In this document: one piece after another, positions 57,684 through 64,000 of the stretch | Position numbering within the stretch: the stretch's first letter is position 1 | Layout: each line of letters begins with the position of its first letter | DNA from: Hydrogenophaga sp. RAC07 | Lineage (GTDB): Bacteria; Pseudomonadota; Gammaproteobacteria; Burkholderiales; Burkholderiaceae_C | Reading direction: 5' to 3' | Length of the DNA stretch: 64,000 nt | Assembly (NCBI RefSeq): GCF_001713375.1 | Contig: NZ_CP016449.1 | Coordinates: forward strand, 186,001-250,000 | The notes under the pieces: model-generated | What the model was told of the DNA's origin: nothing | The model's database searches: none | What the model saw: the letters and a program-made list of their open reading frames with translations, nothing else | Position numbers and translations under genes: made by a program

Positions 57684-57725
57684 AGATCGGCCGTCGCTGC
57701 GGTGGCTTGTGTAGGGAATGCTGGA
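57684..57725 (-). promoter_or_regulatory. FliA-like promoter element of the pilus operon
   Basis: On the minus strand, GCCGATCT (57691-57684) matches the first six bases of the FliA -10. The 21-base element containing CCCTACACAAGC (57725-57705) ends 13 bp upstream. Both spacing and sequence match the chemoreceptor promoter at 46045-46086, 20 of 21 bases in the element. The pilin start is 38 bp downstream of this -10. Confidence 0.55.
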
Positions 57726-57827
57726 CTTCGCGCGCGAGAAATACCCTCCACGGTTTTTGGGGCATGATGTTTGTTGACGGGTTTTCGAGGCCATCAGGCC
57801 CAGCCCGCAGGGAGAGTTGCTCACCAC

Positions 57828-60419
57828 ATGGCCGCCATCCGCCAACGCCAACGCTCCGTTCATTGGCTGCTGCCGCTGCTCCCGGCGTTGCTGGCTTTGG
57901 TGCTTCTCGCACTGCTGGTGGCGGCCACCGACCGGATCGTGGGCAGCGAGCTCACGCGCCGGGCCGAAGCCCGCGTGAATCAGACGGCGGAGCTGTACGC
58001 AGACCGCATCGAACGCGTGCTGGCGCGCCGGGCCGTCGAACTGGAACTGGTGGCGGTGCTCGCGGGAACCGACGTGCCGCAGGACCTGCTGGGCTCGGAG
58101 CTGAGCCGCTTGAAGTCCAGGACCAGCGGCTATGTGTGGATCGGCATCACCGATCTGGACGGGGTCGTTCGCCTGGGGACCAACGCCTTGCTGGAAGGTG
58201 TGTCGATCGCCACGCGGCCGGTGTTCATCAATGGCAGCCAGGGCCTGTGGTTTGGCAGTTTCCATCCACCCAAAGCCCTCATCGAGCCCTTGAAGCGTGC
58301 CAGCCTGCCGGTGCCCGCCGAGCTCGCGGATCTGGCTTTGCCGGTGGTGGGGGCGAACGGTCAGCTGCAAGGCGTGGTGGCCGCGCACCTGGATGCCGCC
58401 TTCTTCGACCGTTTGATCCAGGAGGTCCTGGGGCCGGCATCGGCGCAACGTTCGCTGCAACTGGCCTTGGTCGATGACGCGGGCAAGCTGTTGCTCGGCG
58501 CGCTGCAGCCCGACATGGGAGAGAACTGGAGCGATTTGCTCAAGGCCGCGCCCGGCAAGCAGCTGCGCCACCGGGGCGCCGATGGGCGCTGGTACGTGCT
58601 GACGCGCAGCGCGGTGAACCCCGCGGACTCCAGCCTGCGCCCCGGCTGGCAGGTGGTGGCCAGCCAGCCGCTGGATGCGGTGCTGCTGCCGGTGAGGGAG
58701 CTGCAACGCACGGTGCTGCCGCTGGGCAGTGCCACCGTGCTGATCATGGGCGCGGCCGGTTTCTGGTTGTCGCGCCGCCTGGCGCGCCCCTACAGCCAGA
58801 TGCTGGACGCGGTGGCCGACCAGCTCGGTCCCCAGACCACGGACGCGCCCGACACCTACCTGCGGGTGATTTCCGAGCAGTTGCGCCGCCTGCCCAAACC
58901 CGGGTCGGGCAACTCGCCCGGCGAGCACCTGCTGGCGCAGGTGCTCTACGACACCAGCCGGCTGCAGGCCGTGTTGCAACACCTGCCGGCGCCGGTGTAC
59001 CTGGTGGACGACGATTTCCGCGTGGTGTTCTGGAACCTGGCGTGCGAGAAGGTGTTTGGCTGGACAGCGGCCGAGGCGCATGGCCGCTACGTCTCCGAAG
59101 TGCTGCCCAGCGCCTCGGGCGGGCAGGAGCGTGATGCGATACGTGCCGAAGTGGTCGCGGGCCGCGGGCCCTGGGAGTTCGTGGGCCACATGCTGCGGCG
59201 CGACGGCAGCGAGATGTGGGGCGACTGGCGTCTGATCAAGGTGGCGGGCGTCGACGGCCGTTCGTTCGGCGTGCTGGCCCAGGTGCACGACCTGACGGCC
59301 GAGCGCCACGAGCGCGAGCAGGGAGAGGTGTTCGCGGCGGTCATCAACTCGGCCAGCGACGCGGTCATCAGTGTCGATGTGCAGGGTTGTATCAGCCTGT
59401 TCAACCCGGCGGCCGAGCGCATCTTCGGCCGCGCGGCCGACACCATGCTCGGCCAGAACCTCGACATCCTGCTGCCCGTGGACGACCGCGATCACCACCG
59501 CGGCTACATGCACCGGTTCGCCGACTCCCGCGCCACCACCCGGCCCATGGCAGCGGGTCAGGTACGGGGCCTGCACGCCAATGGCGAGTTGCTGGAGCTG
59601 GAGGCTTCGATCTCGCAGGTCACGGTGCGTGGCCGCAAGTTGCTCACCGCGATCCTGCGCGATGTGAGCGAGCGCGTGCGCAGCGAGCAGGCGCTCGCGC
59701 AGTACCGCAGGGAGCTGTCCGACCTGGCGCAGCGCCTGCTCGACCAGGAAAAGGACACCACCCACCGGCTGGCCCAGACGCTGCACGACAAGCTGGGCCA
59801 GACGCTGAGCGCCACGCGCTTGTCGTTCGATGTGTTCAGCCGCCGCGCGATCGACCAGCTGGACGCCCGTGAGCAGGATCGCATGCGCTCGATCGGTCAG
59901 CTGGTCGAACAAAGTGTGCAGGAGGTGCGCCAGGCGCTGGTCGAACTGCGCCCGCCCTTGCTGGAGTCGCTGGGCTTGCAGGCCGCGCTGGACAACGAAG
60001 TGCGGGCGCGTTCGATCGAGGCCGAGTTGGTGGTCATCACGCTGGAAGTGAGCCCGGACGCCGAGGGCGTGCGCTGGCCGCCGGAGGTGGAGTACGCCGC
60101 GTTCATGATCGCGCGCGAAGCCACCGGCAACGCGCTGCTGCACGCCTCGGCCGGTTCGATCGAACTGCGCCTGGACGGCGACGCGGGCAGGCTGTCGCTG
60201 TCCGTGAGCGATGACGGCATCGGCCTGCACGGCAGCCTGATGTATGGCCGCCCCGGCCACCTGGGCATGGTGGGCATGCGCGAGCGGGCACTCGCCATCG
60301 GCGGGCAACTCGCTGTCCAGGGTTCGCCCTCGGGCGGCACCGTCATCGCGCTGGGCTGGACGGTCGGATCCGACAGCTTCCAGCCCCCTGCCAACCTTTC
60401 GACCGCGGGAGACCCATGA
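57828..60419 (+). CDS. membrane sensor histidine kinase, NarL-type, with two PAS domains
   Basis: An 863-residue kinase. TM1 (about 12-33), a periplasmic sensor region of about 260 residues, TM2 (292-316), PAS1 (378-490), PAS2 (501-615), HisKA_3 dimerisation domain with His653 in LAQTLHDKLGQ, and an ATPase domain (about 740-840, with REATGNALLHA and SVSDDGIGLHG). The cognate regulator follows with its ATG overlapping (ATGA). The gene is divergent from the pilus operon with a 181-bp gap, so control of the pilus is likely. The start is the ATG at 57828; an upstream frame start at 57771 lies beyond the ribosome-site-like GGGAGAG. Confidence 0.92.
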   Translation: MAAIRQRQRSVHWLLPLLPALLALVLLALLVAATDRIVGSELTRRAEARVNQTAELYADRIERVLARRAVELELVAVLAGTDVPQDLLGSELSRLKSRTSGYVWIGITDLDGVVRLGTNALLEGVSIATRPVFINGSQGLWFGSFHPPKALIEPLKRASLPVPAELADLALPVVGANGQLQGVVAAHLDAAFFDRLIQEVLGPASAQRSLQLALVDDAGKLLLGALQPDMGENWSDLLKAAPGKQLRHRGADGRWYVLTRSAVNPADSSLRPGWQVVASQPLDAVLLPVRELQRTVLPLGSATVLIMGAAGFWLSRRLARPYSQMLDAVADQLGPQTTDAPDTYLRVISEQLRRLPKPGSGNSPGEHLLAQVLYDTSRLQAVLQHLPAPVYLVDDDFRVVFWNLACEKVFGWTAAEAHGRYVSEVLPSASGGQERDAIRAEVVAGRGPWEFVGHMLRRDGSEMWGDWRLIKVAGVDGRSFGVLAQVHDLTAERHEREQGEVFAAVINSASDAVISVDVQGCISLFNPAAERIFGRAADTMLGQNLDILLPVDDRDHHRGYMHRFADSRATTRPMAAGQVRGLHANGELLELEASISQVTVRGRKLLTAILRDVSERVRSEQALAQYRRELSDLAQRLLDQEKDTTHRLAQTLHDKLGQTLSATRLSFDVFSRRAIDQLDAREQDRMRSIGQLVEQSVQEVRQALVELRPPLLESLGLQAALDNEVRARSIEAELVVITLEVSPDAEGVRWPPEVEYAAFMIAREATGNALLHASAGSIELRLDGDAGRLSLSVSDDGIGLHGSLMYGRPGHLGMVGMRERALAIGGQLAVQGSPSGGTVIALGWTVGSDSFQPPANLSTAGDP

Positions 60420-61057
60420 GCGACATCTACCTCATCGACGACCACGCCATGGTGCGTGATGGGCTGCGCGCCGTGCTCGAAGACGCCGGCCATCACGTGG
60501 TGGGCGAGTCCGACCAGCCCACCCACGCACTCTCCGAGGTGCTGCGCCTCTCGCCCGGCGTGGTGCTGCTGGACCTGAGCCTGGGCCAGCGCTCCGGCTT
60601 CGAGGTGCTGGAGCAGCTGCACAAGCGCAAGTGCACCGCACGCACCATCGTGTTGACCATGTCGGCCCAGCCGCGCCACGTGGCCGAGGCCCTGCGCCTG
60701 GGGGCCTCTGGCTATGTGCTCAAGGGCTCACCCGCCAGCGAGGTGCTCAAGGCGGTGGAGGCGGTGGCGTCGGGTCGCAAGTACCTGGGCCCCGAGGTGG
60801 CGCAACTGGCCATCGAGGTGATGACGAGCGACGCCGCGCCGACGCCGATCGAGGCGCTCTCGGGACGCGAGCGCCAGGTGATCCAGCTGGTGGTGCGTGG
60901 TTTGACCAGCGTGGCCATCAGCGAGCAGTTGCATCTCTCGCGCAAGACGGTCGAGTCGTACCGCAGCCGGATCATGGCCAAGCTCGATGTGCACGACGTG
61001 CCGGCGCTGGTGCGCCTGGCGATCCGCGAAGGCCTCATCAGCGCCGACGACATTTGA
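60416..61057 (+). CDS. LuxR/NarL-family response regulator
   Basis: A 213-residue regulator. The receiver domain covers 1-120 with Asp53 (VLLDLSLGQ) and Lys in SGYVLKGSP. The DNA-binding LuxR domain is at about 148-205 (LSGRERQVIQLVVRG, HLSRKTVESYRSRI). It overlaps the kinase gene by ATGA and is the obvious partner. It probably acts on its own region, the divergent pilus promoter, or both. Confidence 0.95.
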   Translation: MSDIYLIDDHAMVRDGLRAVLEDAGHHVVGESDQPTHALSEVLRLSPGVVLLDLSLGQRSGFEVLEQLHKRKCTARTIVLTMSAQPRHVAEALRLGASGYVLKGSPASEVLKAVEAVASGRKYLGPEVAQLAIEVMTSDAAPTPIEALSGRERQVIQLVVRGLTSVAISEQLHLSRKTVESYRSRIMAKLDVHDVPALVRLAIREGLISADDI

Positions 61058-61124
61058 CCCTTCAAACATCTTGAAACACCCTCGCCGGTGTGCCCGGGTG
61101 CCGATCACGAAGAGAATTGAAGGC

Positions 61125-61703
61125 ATGAAACCGTCCCTACACGAGATGGGCTACGAGCCCTCCGACCTGCACGTGACCGTCTCCGAATTGATGGTGGCCA
61201 CCGCCGACCAGTCCGACGAGATGCTGGACCGCACCATCACCGACGTGCTCAAGACCTTGCGCGACCGCTTGAACATGGACGTGGTCTTCTGTTCCGAGTT
61301 TGTGGATGGCCGGCGCGTGTTTCGCCAAGTGGCCACCAGCGGCACGCGCCCGACCATCGCGGTGGGCGGATCCGACGAACTGGAACAAAGCTGGTGCCAG
61401 CGCGTGGTCGACGGGCGCCTGCCGCGCTACATGGCGGACGCACGGGCCGATCCGGTGGCCAGTGCCTTGCTGGACCAGTTGCCGTTTCCCATCGGCACCC
61501 ACATCAGCACGCCGATCGTGCTCAAGAGCGGTGAGATCTACGGCACCTTGTGCAGCTTCTCCTTCAGCCCGCACGACAACCCGAACCCCGACGACCTCAG
61601 GACGCTGGAGATGACCGCCAAGCTCGCCGCCTTGCGGCTGGAAGGCCGCAACGTGATGCCGGCGCCCCGCGATGTGCCCAACTGGGACCTCAAACCCAAG
61701 TGA
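61125..61703 (+). CDS. GAF-domain protein
   Basis: A 192-residue protein with a single GAF domain (about 20-170): VSELMVATADQSDEMLDRTI, MDVVFCSEFVDGRRVF and IYGTLCSFSFSPHD. There is no output domain, so it probably senses a small ligand and binds another protein. It has a Cys-Ser-Phe pattern that in some GAFs is near a tetrapyrrole or other ligand, but no chromophore Cys can be assigned. The ATG at 61125 is favoured. It is placed between a response regulator and a histidine kinase, suggesting it belongs to the same signalling cluster. Confidence 0.85.
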   Translation: MKPSLHEMGYEPSDLHVTVSELMVATADQSDEMLDRTITDVLKTLRDRLNMDVVFCSEFVDGRRVFRQVATSGTRPTIAVGGSDELEQSWCQRVVDGRLPRYMADARADPVASALLDQLPFPIGTHISTPIVLKSGEIYGTLCSFSFSPHDNPNPDDLRTLEMTAKLAALRLEGRNVMPAPRDVPNWDLKPK

Positions 61704-61862
61704 GCGTCTGCCCGGCGCCTGTGGCCGCTGATGGCCAAAATGTGGACCCAGCGCGCCGCCTTTTGGCCGATACTGAAACGCAACTCCCCGCCTGCTGACC
61801 GCGCACGGTTGGCCAGACGGGGCGCCGACCGCCTTTTCCGCACTCCACCCGAGCGAGACGCC

Positions 61863-63068
61863 ATGGACAACAAGCCGGCTTCCCCTGACCCCTACACGAG
61901 CCCCGGCGCGCTCTACGACCAGGCGCCCTGCGGCCTGGTCTGCATCGACGCAGAGCAGCGCGTGGTCCACATCAACCGCACGCTGATCCAGTGGCTCGGG
62001 CTGGATCCCGTCCAGTTCGTGCAGGGGCGCCCGACCAGCAGCGTCGATTTCCTCGGCCTCGTGGGCCAGACCGACGCGCACTCGCGCGCGATGCTGGGAT
62101 CGCACCTCGCCCTGCTCACGCGCGGTGACGTGGGCGCAACGCTGGTGCTGGACATCCAGGGACCACAAGGCAGGGTGTTCCGAGCCGAGTTCGGCATGGA
62201 GCCTGTGCTGGGTGAGGGGGGCCGGTTCCTGTGCGCCAGCGCCGTGGTGCTTGACGCCACCGAGCGCAGCCGCACCGAGCACCAGCTGGCCGAGCTCAAG
62301 CAGGAACTGGAGCAGCGGGTGACCCGGCGCACCAACCAGCTGGTGGCCGCCAACCGGGACATCGACGTGTTCTCGCACAGCGTGTCGCACGACCTGCGCG
62401 CGCCTCTGCGCCACATCTCCAGCTTTGTGTCGCTCGCGCAGGAGCGGCTCGGGTCCGACGGCGACAGCCAGCTGCTGCAGTACCAGGCGTCGATTGCCAA
62501 GTCCACCAAGCGCATGAGCTTGATGATCGAAGGCTTGCTGGAATATGCGCGCATGGGGCGCGTGTCGCTGGCGCGCCAGCAAGTGCCCTTGAGTCCGCTG
62601 GTGCAGGGCGTGGTGCGGCACCTGCAGGCCGAGCACCCGACGCGCTCGATCGAGTGGGTGATCGACGACGACCTGCCCCAGGTGCGGGGCGACGCGATTC
62701 TGCTCGCCGAGATGCTGCGCAACCTGCTGCAGAACGCGGTGAACTTCACCCGCACCCGCCCACTCGCCCGCATCGAGGTGGGTCAGTGGACCGACAGCTC
62801 CGGTGAGCGTGTGGTCTTTGTGCGCGACAACGGCGTGGGCTTTGACCTGGAGCACGCGCCCAACCTGTTTGCGCTGTTCCAGCGCCAGCACCACTCCATG
62901 GATTACGAAGGCATCGGCACCGGGCTGGCGCTGGCGCAACGCATCGTGGAGCGGCACGGCGGTCGCATCTGGTGCGAGGCCGCGTCCAGCGCCGGCTGCA
63001 CCTTCGCCATCAGCCTGCCGGCGCAGGTGATCGACCCCGAGAGCGAATTCGGCCGGCTGCCCGCCTGA
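61863..63068 (+). CDS. soluble PAS-domain histidine kinase
   Basis: A 401-residue kinase without membrane segments. A PAS domain covers about 15-140 (ALYDQAPCGLVCIDAEQRV; VVLDATERSRTEHQLAEL). The HisKA domain has His176 in SVSHDLRAPLRHIS. The ATPase domain is at about 265-395 (MLRNLLQNAVNFTRT; DNGVGFDLEHAPNLF; GTGLALAQRIVERHGG). The arrangement resembles the output half of bacteriophytochrome-like kinases, but no phytochrome domain is present here. It has no adjacent regulator. The start at 61863 (MDNKPASPDPYTS) is preceded by GAGCGAGACGCC. Confidence 0.92.
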   Translation: MDNKPASPDPYTSPGALYDQAPCGLVCIDAEQRVVHINRTLIQWLGLDPVQFVQGRPTSSVDFLGLVGQTDAHSRAMLGSHLALLTRGDVGATLVLDIQGPQGRVFRAEFGMEPVLGEGGRFLCASAVVLDATERSRTEHQLAELKQELEQRVTRRTNQLVAANRDIDVFSHSVSHDLRAPLRHISSFVSLAQERLGSDGDSQLLQYQASIAKSTKRMSLMIEGLLEYARMGRVSLARQQVPLSPLVQGVVRHLQAEHPTRSIEWVIDDDLPQVRGDAILLAEMLRNLLQNAVNFTRTRPLARIEVGQWTDSSGERVVFVRDNGVGFDLEHAPNLFALFQRQHHSMDYEGIGTGLALAQRIVERHGGRIWCEAASSAGCTFAISLPAQVIDPESEFGRLPA

Positions 63069-63080
63069 GCGGGCCCGCGC

Positions 63081-64000
63081 TCAGAAGCGCCGCGTGAGTT
63101 CGATGCCGGCCGAGACCGAGCGGCCCAGACCGGGTTCAAAAAACCGGCCGTTGCCATCGTTGACGATCACCGAGCCCACATGCTTCCTGTCGGTGAGGTT
63201 GTCGATGCGAACGAACTCGCGCCAGGTCCAGGCGCCGGTGGTTTGTTCGAAGCGGGCGCCGATGCTGAACAGCGTGTGACCCTCGGCCAGCGCCGTGCTG
63301 GTGTTGTTGGCGTCATTGGCAAACACACTGCCGGTGTGCCGAGCCTCCAGCGTGAAGACGCCTCCGATGGCAGCGGCCGTGGCAGGCGCCCACGCCACCT
63401 GGGCAAACAACTGGTGTTCGGGCAGGCCCGGCATGCGGTTGCCAGCGGGAATGCTGGCGGTGCCACTGCCATAGCGCGCACGCAGGTAGGTGTATGCGCT
63501 GCTCAGCGTGACGCTGCCCATGCCGTACTCGGCCGAGAGTTCCAGACCCTGGCGTTTCGTGCTGCCACCGTTGGTGAAGCTGGCTCGTCCGTCGATGGTT
63601 CCGGCGGAGACGATCTCGTCCTCGGTGCGAATGTCGAACAGCGTGGCGTTCCAAAGACCTGAGGCGTTGCGTCCGCGCAGACCGGCTTCGGCCTGTGTGC
63701 TCCTGCTCGCGTTGAGGCCGGTGTTGAACCCGGCGGCTCCCCCGACGCTGTAGGCCGCTTCGTTCAGCGTGGGGGTTTCCAGACCGCGACCCACCGATGC
63801 AAAGGCTTGCACTTGCGGCGAGAGTTGCCAGCGCACGCCCACCACCGGCAAGTAGCCGCTGAAGTTCGATCCTCCGCTCTGGTCACCATTGGACAGGAAT
63901 GCGTCGGATGAAACATAACGGGCGTTGACACGGCGCAAGCCACCTTCGAGCGTCCAGTCCGCTTTTTGCCACGCAGCGCGCACATAAGGATCGAGCGTTG
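63081..64000 (-). CDS. TonB-dependent receptor, C-terminal part, cut by window end
   Basis: The frame runs off the right edge, so only the C-terminal 305 or so residues are visible. They form alternating strands of a beta-barrel (FSGYLPVVGVRWQLSPQVQ; FASVGRGLETPTLNEAAY; NATLFDIRTEDEIVSAG), and the last residues are SAGIELTRRF with the terminal Phe typical of outer membrane proteins. The segment GRGLETPTLNE is common in siderophore and vitamin receptors. The ligand is unknown. It converges on the histidine kinase gene. Confidence 0.88.
   Translation of the reverse strand, partial: TLDPYVRAAWQKADWTLEGGLRRVNARYVSSDAFLSNGDQSGGSNFSGYLPVVGVRWQLSPQVQAFASVGRGLETPTLNEAAYSVGGAAGFNTGLNASRSTQAEAGLRGRNASGLWNATLFDIRTEDEIVSAGTIDGRASFTNGGSTKRQGLELSAEYGMGSVTLSSAYTYLRARYGSGTASIPAGNRMPGLPEHQLFAQVAWAPATAAAIGGVFTLEARHTGSVFANDANNTSTALAEGHTLFSIGARFEQTTGAWTWREFVRIDNLTDRKHVGSVIVNDGNGRFFEPGLGRSVSAGIELTRRF

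Noticed and set aside
57309..60308. Minus-strand open frame of 999 codons across the pilin and the NarL-type kinase
   Set aside because: It overlaps the pilin in the wrong frame and lies antisense to the kinase. Low complexity and no motifs.
61125..61150. CCCTACAC-like matches to the chemoreceptor/pilus element at 61132 and near 61880
   Set aside because: They are short, lie inside coding sequence and lack the downstream GYCGAT at the right distance, so they are chance matches.

Overview
The window is high-GC chromosomal DNA of a betaproteobacterium, most likely Burkholderiales, family Comamonadaceae (Hydrogenophaga-like). This rests on protein character, the rplN-to-rplQ gene order, the glpSTPQUV-type glycerol importer and the Csu-type pilus. 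It is an inference from reading, not from a database search. There are no insertion sequences, prophage, integrase or CRISPR arrays, and no gene-free stretch exceeds 300 bases.

Layout. 1-2382: the 3' part of ubiA, a Phd/CcdB-type toxin-antitoxin pair and proC. 2415-12623: a glycerol locus of two divergent units, glpR-glpK(-proC) leftward and glpS-T-P-Q-U-V followed by glpD rightward, with an operator-like array of GlpR half-sites between them. 12624-21932: the spc and alpha ribosomal operons (rplN to rpsK, then rpsD-rpoA-rplQ), an initiator tRNA and a terminator. The rpsD unit has its own promoter and an attenuator-like leader.

22059-35265: an accessory and housekeeping mixture. It holds an orphan TRAP binding protein, a YebC regulator coupled to a BLUF photoreceptor, small membrane and secreted proteins, an amidase, a His-rich cupin and a DUF2889 protein. 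A leftward group follows: serine hydrolase, core-type methionine synthase, FMN reductase and glutathione transferase. Next comes a PQQ-type sugar dehydrogenase with a dihaem cytochrome c.

35297-46013: signalling. A receiver protein is divergent from an 1887-residue hybrid kinase (CHASE, four PAS, kinase core, REC-REC-Hpt-REC-Hpt). An acyl-CoA ligase and an Aer-like PAS chemoreceptor follow. 46105-52993: DUF1810, a second acyl-CoA ligase, a lipoprotein, a two-gene leftward unit (TIR-domain protein overlapping an exported two-lobed aspartic protease with a PDZ-like end), and a Tat-exported periplasmic binding protein.

53220-64000: a four-gene chaperone-usher pilus operon of the Csu type, divergent from a NarL-type sensor kinase and response regulator. 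Then come a GAF protein, a PAS histidine kinase, and the C-terminal part of a TonB-dependent receptor cut by the window end. The chemoreceptor and the pilus operon share a nearly identical upstream element at the same distance from a FliA-like -10, suggesting joint control of motility and attachment.

Best candidates for something new: the TIR/aspartic-protease unit, the giant hybrid kinase, the rpsD leader, the shared chemoreceptor/pilus promoter element and the asymmetric ATPase pair of the glycerol importer.
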